Assembly: GCF_001580365.1 (NCBI RefSeq)
Contig: NZ_CP014480.1
Coordinates: forward strand, 434,001-498,000
Reading direction: 5' to 3'
Length of the DNA stretch: 64,000 nt
Origin: Kocuria turfanensis
Lineage (GTDB): Bacteria > Actinomycetota > Actinomycetes > Actinomycetales > Micrococcaceae
Every line of letters starts with the position of its first letter. Position 1 is the first letter of the stretch. Shown here one piece after another: positions 53,310 to 61,067 of the stretch. Position numbers and translations under genes: made by a program. The notes below the pieces were generated by a model, which searched no databases, had not been told where the DNA came from, and saw only the letters and a list, made by a program, of their open reading frames with translations.

Positions 53310-54518
53310 ATGGTCTCCCCGCCCCGCCCCGACGCACCGTTGGCGGACGCCCACTACGTCCTGCCGCTGAAGTGGACCGACGACGAGGACCTGCCCGATC
53401 TCGCCGCCTACCTCGCCGAGGTCGTCCGGTGGCTGCCCGTCACCGTCGTCGACGGGTCCGCGGGAGAGGTCTTCGAGGCCCACCGGCGCGCCCTGCCCGG
53501 CGCCGTGCGCCTCCTGCGCCCGGAACCGTGGCCGGGGGCCAACGGCAAGGTCGCCGGCGTGATGACCGGTGTGCGGCACGCGGCCGAGGAGCGCCTCGTC
53601 CTGGCCGACGACGACGTGCGCTACACCCGCGGCGCGCTGGCCGCCGTGGTCGGGCTGCTGGCGGACGCGGAGCTCGTCCGGCCGCAGAACTACTTCCTCG
53701 ACCTCCCGTGGCACGCCCGCTGGGACACCGGACGCACCCTGCTCAACCGGGCCCTGGGCGGCGACTACCCCGGAACGCTGGGCGTGCGGCGCTCCGCCCT
53801 GCTCGGCGCCGGGGGCTACGACGGCGACGTCCTGTTCGAGAACCTGGAGCTCATCCGCACCGTCACGGCCGCGGGCGGGCGGGAGGTCCGGGCGCTGGAC
53901 GTGCTCGTGGGCCGGGTGCCGCCCCGTGCCGCGCACTTCGCCGGTCAACGGGTGCGGCAGGCCTACGACGACTTCGCGCAGCCGGGACGGCTCGTCCTCG
54001 AGCTGTCGTGGCTGCCCGTGCTGCTCTGGTCCGCCCGCCGCCCGCGGCGCCTGGCCGGGCTGGGCGCGCTGGTCTGCGCGGTGGCCGAGGTCGGCCGGCG
54101 GCGCGCCGGGGGCCGGCGGGTCTATCCGGCGAGCACCGTGCTGTGGGCCCCGGCGTGGGTGCTCGAGCGCTCGGTGTGCGTGTGGGCGGCCCTGGGCGCC
54201 CGGTGCCGCGGCGGCGTGCCCTACGCCGGCTCGCGGCTGCGCACCGCGGGGCACTCCCGGGCGACCCTGCGCCGGCGGCTGCGGGACCGGTCGGCCTCAG
54301 GCGCGGGCGCGCTCGGCGAGCGCCAGGTCCCGGGCGGCCAGCACGGCGTCGCGGAAGGCCGGGAACGTCCGCCGGAGGGGACGGCCCCCGCCCGCCGGGA
54401 CGAAGGTCAGGGACCACTTCTGCCGGCGGAAGCGGTGGAACGGGACGGCGACGATCTCCACGGTGGGCAGGACGTCGGAACGCTGACGGAGCACAGCAGG
54501 TCCTCTCGGGGGGAGTGA
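53310..54518 (+). CDS. Glycosyltransferase, family-2-like, with membrane helices
   Basis: A protein of up to 402 aa. The GT-A core reads YVLPLKWTDDEDLPDLAAYLAEVVRWLPVTVVDGS, with LVLADDDVRYTRGAL carrying the metal-binding DDD, then NYFLDLPWHARWDTGRTLLNRALGGDYPGTLGVRRSALL. Hydrophobic segments (LVLELSWLPVLLW; LAGLGALVCAVAEV) near the end anchor it to the membrane. The true protein probably ends near RLRDRS (about 54290); the last ~75 codons are low complexity and lie antisense to the 65-codon gene at 54297. GGAGG lies before ATG 53310. Confidence 0.78.
   Translation: MVSPPRPDAPLADAHYVLPLKWTDDEDLPDLAAYLAEVVRWLPVTVVDGSAGEVFEAHRRALPGAVRLLRPEPWPGANGKVAGVMTGVRHAAEERLVLADDDVRYTRGALAAVVGLLADAELVRPQNYFLDLPWHARWDTGRTLLNRALGGDYPGTLGVRRSALLGAGGYDGDVLFENLELIRTVTAAGGREVRALDVLVGRVPPRAAHFAGQRVRQAYDDFAQPGRLVLELSWLPVLLWSARRPRRLAGLGALVCAVAEVGRRRAGGRRVYPASTVLWAPAWVLERSVCVWAALGARCRGGVPYAGSRLRTAGHSRATLRRRLRDRSASGAGALGERQVPGGQHGVAEGRERPPEGTAPARRDEGQGPLLPAEAVERDGDDLHGGQDVGTLTEHSRSSRGE
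54297..54494 (-). CDS. 65-aa hypothetical protein overlapping the glycosyltransferase tail
   Basis: GTG 54494 follows GAGAGG. The product reads MLRQRSDVLPTVEIVAVPFHRFRRQKWSLTFVPAGGGRPLRRTFPAFRDAVLAARDLALAERARA, here described by its features: a beta-hairpin (VEIVAVPFHRF; KWSLTFVPAG) and a C-terminal helix with alternating Arg/Ala. It is fully antisense to the last 66 codons of the glycosyltransferase frame. The peptide has a more protein-like composition than the opposing strand, so I favour it as the real gene in the overlap. No family recognised. Confidence 0.5.
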   Translation of the reverse strand: MLRQRSDVLPTVEIVAVPFHRFRRQKWSLTFVPAGGGRPLRRTFPAFRDAVLAARDLALAERARA

Positions 54519-54626
54519 CGGACGCTCCCGGCCGGGCCGGGGGGATCCTCGGGCCGGGGCCTTGCCGTGCTCATTCTACCGCGCAGGCCTGCCCGGGCAC
54601 CCTCCCGGCCGCCGCGAGCGGGGCGG

Positions 54627-54632
54627 TATGCT
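54627..54632 (+). promoter_or_regulatory. Possible -10 box of the MBL-fold gene
   Basis: TATGCT stands out in otherwise GC-rich sequence 28 bases before the ATG at 54660. No clear -35 box was found. Confidence 0.25.
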
Positions 54633-54659
54633 CAGCACACTGATCGAGTGAGGAGACCC

Positions 54660-55403
54660 ATGTTCACCCCGCACGTGGCCGACGGCATCCACCGCATCAC
54701 CCATGCCCATGTCAACTGCTATCTCGTCGAGGACGACGACGGCGTCACCCTCGTGGACGCCGGACTGCCCAGCATGTGGCCCATGCTCCTGGCCGCCCTG
54801 GAGGACCGGGGGCGGCGTCCCGACCAGGTGCGCGCGCTGGTGCTGACGCACGCGCACTTCGACCACGTCGGCTTCGCCCGCCGCGCGCAGGAGGAGTGGG
54901 GGGTGCCGGTGCTCGGCCACCCCGCCGACGCGCGGCTGGCGGCCCACCCGTACCGGTACCGCCCGGAGCGCAACCGGTTCCTCTATCCCTTCGGCCACCC
55001 GCGGTCGCTGCCGCTGCTGGGCCGCATGGCCGCGGCCGGGGCGCTGGCCGTCAAGGGCGTGCGGGACCTCAGCCCCCTGGAGACCGGGACGGCGCTGCCG
55101 GTGCCGGGCCGGCCCGTCGTGGTGCACACCCCCGGCCACACGGACGGGCACTGCATCCTCGACCTGCCCGACCGCGGCGCCGTGCTCAGCGGGGACGCGC
55201 TCGTGACCCTGGACCCCTACACCGGCCGGCGGGGCCCGCAGATCGTCGCGGCGGCCGCCACCGCGGACACGACCGTGGCCCTGGACTCCCTCGACGCCGT
55301 GGCCGCCACCGGGGCCGGCACGGTGCTGCCCGGCCACGGGGACCGCTGGACGCAGGGCGCGGAGGCCGCGGCCCGGCACGCCCGTGCCGCCGGCGCCCAC
55401 TGA
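54660..55403 (+). CDS. MBL-fold metallo-hydrolase
   Basis: A 247-aa protein with the metallo-beta-lactamase metal motif ALVLTHAHFDHVG (His64, His66, Asp68, His69), further metal ligands in VVHTPGHTDGH and a late GAGTVLPGHGD. N-terminal HVNCYLVEDDDGVTLVDAGLPSM is typical of this broad hydrolase family. The ATG at 54660 follows GAGGAG. Substrate unknown; many relatives act on lactones, thioesters or persulfides. Confidence 0.88.
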   Translation: MFTPHVADGIHRITHAHVNCYLVEDDDGVTLVDAGLPSMWPMLLAALEDRGRRPDQVRALVLTHAHFDHVGFARRAQEEWGVPVLGHPADARLAAHPYRYRPERNRFLYPFGHPRSLPLLGRMAAAGALAVKGVRDLSPLETGTALPVPGRPVVVHTPGHTDGHCILDLPDRGAVLSGDALVTLDPYTGRRGPQIVAAAATADTTVALDSLDAVAATGAGTVLPGHGDRWTQGAEAAARHARAAGAH

Positions 55404-55413
55404 CCGGGTCCGG

Positions 55414-55550
55414 CCCGGCCCCGGAGGTCTGCGGGGCCGGCGCGGAGCGCACGCGGACACGGCCGGGGGCCCGGGACGGAGGAGCCGTCCCGGGCCCCCG
55501 GCCGTGTCCGCGTGCGCTCCGCGCCGGCCCCGCAGACCTCCGGGGCCGGG
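55414..55550. terminator. 66-bp perfect inverted repeat between convergent genes
   Basis: Bases 55414-55479 and 55485-55550 are exact reverse complements over all 66 positions, with a 5-nt loop (AGGAG). The structure begins 10 bases after the MBL gene stop and ends 2 bases before the Mn-catalase stop, so it probably ends transcription in both directions. It is four times longer than the other terminator stems in this window and has no T-tract. Confidence 0.85.
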
Positions 55551-55552
55551 AC

Positions 55553-56434
55553 CTACTCCCTGTTGAGCTTGTCCTGGAGGGCGCCGGCGGCCTTCTCCAC
55601 CCGGTTGGGCACCTCGGTGGTGCCGTAGAACCGGGCGTCGGGGTGGGTGGGGGGCGGCATCGGCACCCCGGCCATGGGCTGGTCCTTGTACCCGAACTCG
55701 CCGTTGCCGTCCGGGGTGGGCCCGGAGGCCCAGGAGCCCTGCGCGGCGGTCGCCCCGTCGGAGAAGTTGTAGTAGTCGTAGGAGAACTCGGTGGCCTCCT
55801 TGGCCTGCGGGAAGTTCGAGGGCACCGGCATCTGCTCCAGCCCGTCGGCCTGCAGCTCCTTGACCGCGGCCATCCACTGGTTCTGGTGCATGGTGTCGCG
55901 GGCCAGCAGGAAGGAGAGCATGTCGCGGATGCCCTTGTCGTCGGTCATGTGGTAGAGCCGGGCCACCTGGAGCCGGCCCTGCATCTCGGCGTTGACGTTG
56001 GAGGACATGTCCGCCAGCAGGTTCCCGGAGGCGGTGACGTAGGACCCGGACCAGGGATTTCCCATCGAGTCCACCGGCCGCGCTCCGGCCCCGGCGACGA
56101 TGGCGTGCTGCAGATCGGTGCCGCCGATCACCGCCGCGACCGCCGGGTCGCCCTGGACCGCCTCCTCGGTGATGCCCAGCGGGGCCTTCTCCAGCAGCTG
56201 GGCGACCATGGTGGCGAGCATCTCGATGTGGCCGAACTCCTCGGCGGCCGTGCCGAAGAGCAGGTCCCGGTACTTGCCCGGGATGTGGGCGTTCCAGGCC
56301 TGGAAGCTGTACTGCATGGCCACGGTGATCTCGCCGTACTGGCCGCCGATCACCTCCTGCAGCTTGCGCGCATAGACCGCGTCCGGCGCCTCGGGAGTGG
56401 CGTTGTACTGGAGTTTCTGCTGATGAAAGAACAC
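55553..56434 (-). CDS. Manganese catalase
   Basis: A 293-aa di-manganese enzyme that breaks hydrogen peroxide down to water and oxygen. GTG 56434 gives the usual start VFFHQQKLQYNATPEAP; a longer frame from 56500 does not resemble the family. Metal ligands are in GGQYGEITVAMQYSFQAW (Glu), AAEEFGHIEMLATMV (Glu, His), NVNAEMQGRLQVARLYHMTDD (Glu) and ARDTMHQNQW (His). The C-terminal tail with GEFGYKDQPMAG... is normal. Cytoplasmic, haem-free. Ribosome site CGGAGG. A 66-bp hairpin follows it. Confidence 0.93.
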   Translation of the reverse strand: MFFHQQKLQYNATPEAPDAVYARKLQEVIGGQYGEITVAMQYSFQAWNAHIPGKYRDLLFGTAAEEFGHIEMLATMVAQLLEKAPLGITEEAVQGDPAVAAVIGGTDLQHAIVAGAGARPVDSMGNPWSGSYVTASGNLLADMSSNVNAEMQGRLQVARLYHMTDDKGIRDMLSFLLARDTMHQNQWMAAVKELQADGLEQMPVPSNFPQAKEATEFSYDYYNFSDGATAAQGSWASGPTPDGNGEFGYKDQPMAGVPMPPPTHPDARFYGTTEVPNRVEKAAGALQDKLNRE

Positions 56435-56626
56435 GATGTGGCCTCCGTCGGAGATTGCAGTGGCCCGGTGGTGGGGGAGCGCTGGTCCGCTCCGCCGCAC
56501 CCCGGTGAGGCCACCCTAATCCGCCTCCTCCGAGATGTGAAGCGTGCTGATAAAGTGGGCGCGTCCGCACGGACCACCCGGTCCGCCCCTTCCCACCACC
56601 CCTTCCGACGATCTGGAGGACAGCCC

Positions 56627-57634
56627 GTGAAGCAGCTCAGCATCGACGCACCCGGAGGCCTCGACCGGCTCCGCCTCGTGGACGCCACGGATCCCGGCGC
56701 CCCCGGTCCGGGCGAGATCCGCGTGCGGGTGCAGGCCAGCTCCCTGAACTACCACGACTACCTCGTCGTCTCCGGCGGCACGCGCACGGCGGACGGCCGG
56801 ATCCCCATGGCCGACGGGGCCGGCGTCGTGGAGTCCGTGGGGGAGGGGGTCGAGGAGTTCGCGGCCGGGGACACCGTGGTCTCCTGCTTCTTCCCCCTGT
56901 GGCAGGACGGTCCGCCGGTGGACGCGGACTTCTCCCGCGTGCCCGGGGACGGGCTCGACGGCTACGGCCGGGAGGTCGTGGTGCGCCCGGCGACGTGGTT
57001 CACGCGCGCCCCGGCCGGCTGGTCGACGGCGGAGGCTGCGACCATCACCACGGCCGGGGTGACCGCGTGGCGGGCGCTCGTGGTGAACGGTGGGCTGCGC
57101 GCCGGCGACGTCGTGCTGGCCCTGGGCACCGGAGGGGTCTCCGTCTACGCGGTGCAGCTGGCCAAGGCCATGGGCGCCTCCGTGGTGGCGACCTCGTCCT
57201 CCGCGGAGAAGCTCGAGCGCGTCCGCGAGCTCGGGGCGGACCACGTCCTCAACTACCGGGAGGACCCCCGGTGGGGGCGCACCGTCCTGGAGCTCACCGG
57301 CGGGCGCGGGGCCGACCACGTCGTGGAGGTCGGCGGTCCGGGCACCCTGCCGCAGTCCCTGCGGGCCGTGCGCATCGGCGGGCACATCTCCCTGATCGGC
57401 GTGCTCACCGGGCCCGGCGGTGAGGTGCCCACGGCGCTGCTGATGGCCAAGCAGGCCCGCCTGCAGGGCCTGATCGTCGGCAGCCGCCGCGACCAGGCCG
57501 ACTTCGTGCGCGCGCTGGAGAGCACCGGGATCCGTCCGGTGATCGACCGCAGGCACGGTCTGGCCGAGGCGGCGGAGGCCTTCCGGGAGATGGAGGCGGC
57601 CCGCCACTTCGGCAAGATCGTGCTCGAGCACTGA
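56627..57634 (+). CDS. NAD(P)-dependent medium-chain dehydrogenase/reductase
   Basis: A 335-aa protein: MKQLSIDAPGGLDRLRLVDA, PMADGAGVVESVGEGVEEFAAGD, the nucleotide-binding motif GDVVLALGTGGVSVYAVQLAKAMGASVVATSSSAEKL, and C-terminal RIGGHISLIGVL...HFGKIVLEH. It lacks the catalytic zinc cysteine pattern of classical alcohol dehydrogenases (GHExxG is replaced by PMADGAG), so it resembles the zinc-independent quinone-reductase-like branch. GTG 56627 follows CTGGAGG. A TG-extended -10-like TGATAAAGT lies upstream. Confidence 0.86.
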   Translation: MKQLSIDAPGGLDRLRLVDATDPGAPGPGEIRVRVQASSLNYHDYLVVSGGTRTADGRIPMADGAGVVESVGEGVEEFAAGDTVVSCFFPLWQDGPPVDADFSRVPGDGLDGYGREVVVRPATWFTRAPAGWSTAEAATITTAGVTAWRALVVNGGLRAGDVVLALGTGGVSVYAVQLAKAMGASVVATSSSAEKLERVRELGADHVLNYREDPRWGRTVLELTGGRGADHVVEVGGPGTLPQSLRAVRIGGHISLIGVLTGPGGEVPTALLMAKQARLQGLIVGSRRDQADFVRALESTGIRPVIDRRHGLAEAAEAFREMEAARHFGKIVLEH

Positions 57635-57637
57635 GCG

Positions 57638-57669
57638 CCCGTGCCGGGGGCCGGGGCCCCCGGCACGGG
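57638..57669. terminator. Bidirectional terminator stem
   Basis: CCCGTGCCGGGGGCC and GGCCCCCGGCACGGG are exact complements separated by two Gs (effective loop larger). It lies between the convergent dehydrogenase (ends 57634) and CAP/LGFP gene (ends 57672). Confidence 0.75.
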
Positions 57670-57671
57670 GC

Positions 57672-58859
57672 TCACCACCCGGTGACGGTGATCTGACCGG
57701 TCGTCGAGGACCAGATGACCTTGTACCGGTTGGAGAAGCGCTGGTAGACGGTGGTGCCGGAGCGGATCTCGTCGGTGACGGGGTAGCCGTAGCCGCGCTC
57801 GAAGCCCGCGGCCTTCCAGGCCCGGCCGATCGCGCCCGTCTCCTTGACCGCCCGGGCCCCGTAGGCGCGGGTCCACAGCACCTTGGTCAGCGCGCCGTCC
57901 CGGGAGTACACCTGGTAGGAGGAGCCGTCGGGAAGCCGGCGCTCCTCCGTGCTGGGATAGCCGTAGCCGTTCTCCCGCCCGGCGGCCACGAACTTCTGGC
58001 CGATGGTCGTGGCGTTCTCGAGCCGGTGCGCTCCGGTGGCCGGGCTCCAGTACAGGGTGCTCTTGCGGCCGTTGAGGGAGAACTCCTGGTAGGCGCCGCC
58101 GGAGCGCAGACCGCCGATCTCGGGGGTGATGGGCGTCCCCAGCACGGAGGCCCCGCCCAGGGCGTGGTACTTCGCGCCGATGGCGCCGGCCACGCCGTAG
58201 CCGGACGGGCTCGGGAGCGGCGTGGTCGGCTGGGCGGTCTCGTTGCTGTAGGCGGGGGTGCCGCCCACCCGGGTGGTGGCGTCCGCGGGAGCGCCCCCGT
58301 TGGCGTAGCCGTAGAGGTTGACCGTGGACAGCACCTGCCAGGGCTGGCCGGTGTTCTCCAGCCTGCCGTCCGCGTAGCTGAGGCCGATGCCGATCACCTC
58401 GTGGCGGGGGTCCTTGAGCGCCTTGTCGTGGGCCGCCGAGGACTTCCACCACGCCACCAGCGCCCGCACGTCACGGTGGTACTCGAGGGCGATCACCTCG
58501 TTCGCGTTGGTGTACGGCCCGACCCGGGGGTCGGTGAGGAAGCTGGTGCTGTGGGAGAACCGCTCCTCGACCACCTGCCGGTCGGACTCCTTCTGCACCA
58601 CCTGGGAGAGCGTGGCCGAGTACTTCAGCGACCGCAGCCCGAGGGACTCCCGGTACCGGTTGATCTCGTCGAGGATGATCTGGGCGTCGTTCTGGCGCGT
58701 GAGCGCGTCGACCTGCACGAGGTCCTGCGCGGCCGCCTGCGCCGCCGGGGCGGTGAGCAGGGAGGTGCCGGCGAGGGTGGTGGCGCCGATCCCGGCGGAG
58801 AGGGCCAGGGCGGCCATGCGGCCGTGACGGCGCGCGGGGGCGCAGCGGTGTTTCGCCAT
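57672..58859 (-). CDS. Secreted CAP-domain protein with LGFP repeats
   Basis: A 395-aa exported protein. A signal peptide (RMAALALSAGIGATTLAGTSLLTAPAAQA) precedes a CAP/SCP domain at ~45-180 (AQIILDEINRYRESLGLRSLKYSATLSQVVQKESDRQVVEERFSHSTSF; HEVIGIGLSYADG). After a linker, three to four LGFP-type repeats follow, each with a G-x2-[VL]-[LG]-x-P-x-T-E/D motif and an aromatic FSxxG-like strand (e.g. HALGGASVLGTPITPEIGG; ENGYGYPSTEE; ERGYGYPVTDE). LGFP repeats bind cell-wall arabinogalactan-type glycans. ATG 58859 begins the signal. A 9-bp hairpin sits in its leader. Confidence 0.88.
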   Translation of the reverse strand: MAKHRCAPARRHGRMAALALSAGIGATTLAGTSLLTAPAAQAAAQDLVQVDALTRQNDAQIILDEINRYRESLGLRSLKYSATLSQVVQKESDRQVVEERFSHSTSFLTDPRVGPYTNANEVIALEYHRDVRALVAWWKSSAAHDKALKDPRHEVIGIGLSYADGRLENTGQPWQVLSTVNLYGYANGGAPADATTRVGGTPAYSNETAQPTTPLPSPSGYGVAGAIGAKYHALGGASVLGTPITPEIGGLRSGGAYQEFSLNGRKSTLYWSPATGAHRLENATTIGQKFVAAGRENGYGYPSTEERRLPDGSSYQVYSRDGALTKVLWTRAYGARAVKETGAIGRAWKAAGFERGYGYPVTDEIRSGTTVYQRFSNRYKVIWSSTTGQITVTGW

Positions 58860-58888
58860 GGGTGCTTCTGCTTCCTGGTCTGTCTGCA

Positions 58889-58917
58889 CGTGCGGAAAGA
58901 GGTGGGGGTTCCGCACG
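58889..58917 (-). promoter_or_regulatory. Leader hairpin of the CAP/LGFP gene
   Basis: A perfect 9-bp stem with an 11-nt loop lies 30-58 bases upstream of the ATG. It could influence translation or mRNA stability. I do not recognise the c-di-AMP (ydaO-type) riboswitch consensus that precedes some actinobacterial wall-hydrolase genes. Confidence 0.4.
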
Positions 58918-58988
58918 GCGGGGGGCTATCGCGGTCCGGCCGGACAGCGAGACAGATTGGGCTGGGGAAGGCGCCCAGGGAAATGCTA

Positions 58989-58998
58989 GGGAATTCCC
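58989..58998. promoter_or_regulatory. GGGAATTCCC palindrome in the divergent region
   Basis: A perfect 10-bp palindrome within an AT-rich patch 130 bases upstream of CAP/LGFP. On the minus strand TTTCCA and TAGCAT, 18 bases apart, overlap it and could be the CAP/LGFP promoter. Confidence 0.35.
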
Positions 58999-59193
58999 AT
59001 GAGAAATGGAAAAGATGCGAAATTGTTGCTTTCCGGGCCGAGGACACGCGCGCCCGACGGCGGATGTGCCGCGGGTCACAGCCCGGCCTGGATATACTGC
59101 CCGACTTCACCCCGGCGCTTCCGGCGCCGTGCCCGCCGCCGCCCGCGGGCCGCGGAACGATAGGCTGGCAGGGCACATCCGGGAAGGAGCTCG

Positions 59194-59628
59194 ATGACCG
59201 ACCACGCCACACGCCCCGCCGGTGCCCGGCGCGCGCTCCGGCTGGCCCCGGTCGTCGCGACCGCCCTGGCCCTCGCCGGGTGCGGCCCCGACCTCGACAC
59301 GCCCGAGGGCACCACCCGGGCCTTCGTGGACGCCATGGCCGAGCGTGACTGGGCGGGCGCCTGCGAGCTGCTCTCCCACGACCTCGTGCACCGGTCCATG
59401 GACGGCAACTCGCAGTACTGCCCCACCTACCTGGAGCGCTGGCACCAGGACACCGGCCTCTACCGCACCCTCGTGGTCCAGGGCGAGGCCTCCGCCACCG
59501 AGGAGGGCTACCGGCTCGAGGTCGCCCCCGAGGACGCGCCCGACCGGACCGAGGAGGTCGTCGTGGTCGAGGAGTCGGGGCGTCTCGTGCTGCTGCGCTA
59601 CCCCGGCCGCGACACGGCCGCCCGCTGA
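59194..59628 (+). CDS. Small lipoprotein (DUF4878-like)
   Basis: A 144-aa lipoprotein. The signal peptide ends in LALAGC (Cys30). The mature part starts GPDLDTPEGTTRAFVDAMAERDWAGACELLSHDLVHRSM, similar to the cystatin/NTF2-like DUF4878 layout in which a helix pair containing ADAGDC... precedes a beta sheet (LVVQGEASATEEGYRLEV; EEVVVVEESGRLVLL). ATG 59194 follows GGAAGGAG. Probably extracytoplasmic; function unknown. TATACT at 59093 is a likely -10 box. Confidence 0.72.
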   Translation: MTDHATRPAGARRALRLAPVVATALALAGCGPDLDTPEGTTRAFVDAMAERDWAGACELLSHDLVHRSMDGNSQYCPTYLERWHQDTGLYRTLVVQGEASATEEGYRLEVAPEDAPDRTEEVVVVEESGRLVLLRYPGRDTAAR

Positions 59629-59680
59629 CCGCGATCCGCTGACCGCATCCCGCGCGCACGCGCCCACAGGAAGGACCGTC

Positions 59681-61015
59681 ATGACCGATCCGCAGACCGT
59701 TCCCGCCGCCCCGGCGGCGTCGTCGCCGGAGGGGGAGACCGTCGAGATCTGCCGCAACCTCATCCGGATCGACACCTCCAACTACGGCAGCGGGGACGCC
59801 AAGGGCGAGCGGCGGGCCGCGGAGTACGTCGCGGGCCTGATCGAGGAGGTGGGGCTGACCACGACGCTGCTGGAGTCCGCCCCCGGGCGCGCCAACGTCT
59901 TCGCCCGGCTGGAGGGCACCGATCCGTCCGCGGACGCCCTGCTGGTGCACGGGCACCTGGACGTGGTCCCGGCGATCGCCGCCGACTGGTCCGTGGACCC
60001 GTTCGCGGGGGAGCTGCGGGACGGGATGATCTGGGGCCGCGGGGCCGTGGACATGAAGGACATGGACGCCATGATGATCTCCGTGCTGCGCCACATGGTG
60101 CGCACGGGGACCCGGCCGCGCCGTGACATCGTGTTCGGGTTCTTCGCCGACGAGGAGGCGGGCATGGTCTACGGCTCGCACTGGATCGCCGAGCACCACC
60201 GCGGGCTCTTCGACGGGGTCACGGACGCGATCAGCGAGGTCGGCGGCTACTCGGCCACCATCGGCGGCCGGCGCGCCTATCTGCTGCAGACGGCCGAGAA
60301 GGGCCTGATGTGGCTGCGGCTCAACGCCCAGGGCACCGCCGGGCACGGGTCCCAGATCAACGACGACAACCCCGTCACCCGCCTCTCCAGCGCCCTGGCC
60401 AACATCGGGCAGTACCGGTGGCCGGTGGAGCTGACCAAGACCACCCGGGCGTTCCTGGACTCCGTCACGGAGCTGACGGGGGTGGAGTTCGACCCGCAGA
60501 ACCCGCAGCGGCTGCTCGCCGAGCTGGGCTCCGTGGCCCGGTTCGTCGGAGCCACCCTGCAGACCACGGCCAATCCGACCATGCTGGAGGCCGGGTACAA
60601 GGTCAACGTCGTGCCGGGCTCGGCGCAGGCCGGGCTGGACGTGCGCTACCTGCCGGGCCAGCGCGAGGTGGTGCTGGAGAAGCTCGCGGAGCTGGCCGGG
60701 GACGGCGTGGGCTTCGAGTTCGAGTCCGACGACATCGCCCTGGAGGTGCCCTTCTCCGGCAACGTGGTCGACGCCATGGTCTCCGCCCTGCACGTCGAGG
60801 ACCCGGAGGCGGTGGTCCTGCCGTACATGCTCTCCGGCGGGACGGACAACAAGTCCCTGGACCCGCTGGGGATCACCGGCTACGGGTTCGTGCCGCTGCG
60901 GCTGCCGGACGAGCTGGACTTCCCCGCCATGTTCCACGGCGTGGACGAGCGCGTGCCGGTGGACTCCCTGGAGTTCGGCTCCCGCGTCCTGCACCGGCTG
61001 CTCAGCAGCTACTGA
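59681..61015 (+). CDS. M20/M25/M40-family zinc peptidase (dipeptidase/amidohydrolase)
   Basis: A 444-aa enzyme. Catalytic metal and base residues are visible: HGHLDVVP (His92, Asp94), IWGRGAVDMKDMDAM (bridging Asp), GFFADEEAGMVYG (catalytic Glu and metal Glu) and the C-terminal LSGGTDNKSL and FHGVDERVPVDSLEFG (His). The dimerisation domain contains TAGHGSQIN. Family members cleave dipeptides or N-acyl amino acids. ATG 59681 follows AGGAAGGA. It lies 53 bases after the lipoprotein gene and 52 before the acyl-CoA dehydrogenase, so the three may be one operon. Confidence 0.92.
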   Translation: MTDPQTVPAAPAASSPEGETVEICRNLIRIDTSNYGSGDAKGERRAAEYVAGLIEEVGLTTTLLESAPGRANVFARLEGTDPSADALLVHGHLDVVPAIAADWSVDPFAGELRDGMIWGRGAVDMKDMDAMMISVLRHMVRTGTRPRRDIVFGFFADEEAGMVYGSHWIAEHHRGLFDGVTDAISEVGGYSATIGGRRAYLLQTAEKGLMWLRLNAQGTAGHGSQINDDNPVTRLSSALANIGQYRWPVELTKTTRAFLDSVTELTGVEFDPQNPQRLLAELGSVARFVGATLQTTANPTMLEAGYKVNVVPGSAQAGLDVRYLPGQREVVLEKLAELAGDGVGFEFESDDIALEVPFSGNVVDAMVSALHVEDPEAVVLPYMLSGGTDNKSLDPLGITGYGFVPLRLPDELDFPAMFHGVDERVPVDSLEFGSRVLHRLLSSY

Positions 61016-61067
61016 CTACCCCGGCCGCCCGGCACCGCACCGGGGGCCCGACCGACGAAGGAGCGAG

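Larger units (their letters stand above)
58860..59193. other. 334-bp divergent regulatory region
   Basis: It lies between CAP/LGFP (minus) and the lipoprotein operon (plus). Features are a 9-bp stem CGTGCGGAA/TTCCGCACG (58889-58897 with 58909-58917), the palindrome GGGAATTCCC (58989-58998) inside the only strongly AT-rich patch of this area (about 58981-59033), and TATACT (59093-59098), a good -10 box for the lipoprotein gene. Confidence 0.5.

Noticed and set aside
50075..53311. 1078-codon open frame on the minus strand
   Set aside because: Runs antisense to the aldo/keto reductase, DJ-1 and kinase genes; typical GC-rich shadow.
58860..58990. c-di-AMP (ydaO-type) riboswitch upstream of the CAP/LGFP gene
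   Set aside because: The conserved core motifs are not visible; only a simple 9-bp hairpin is.
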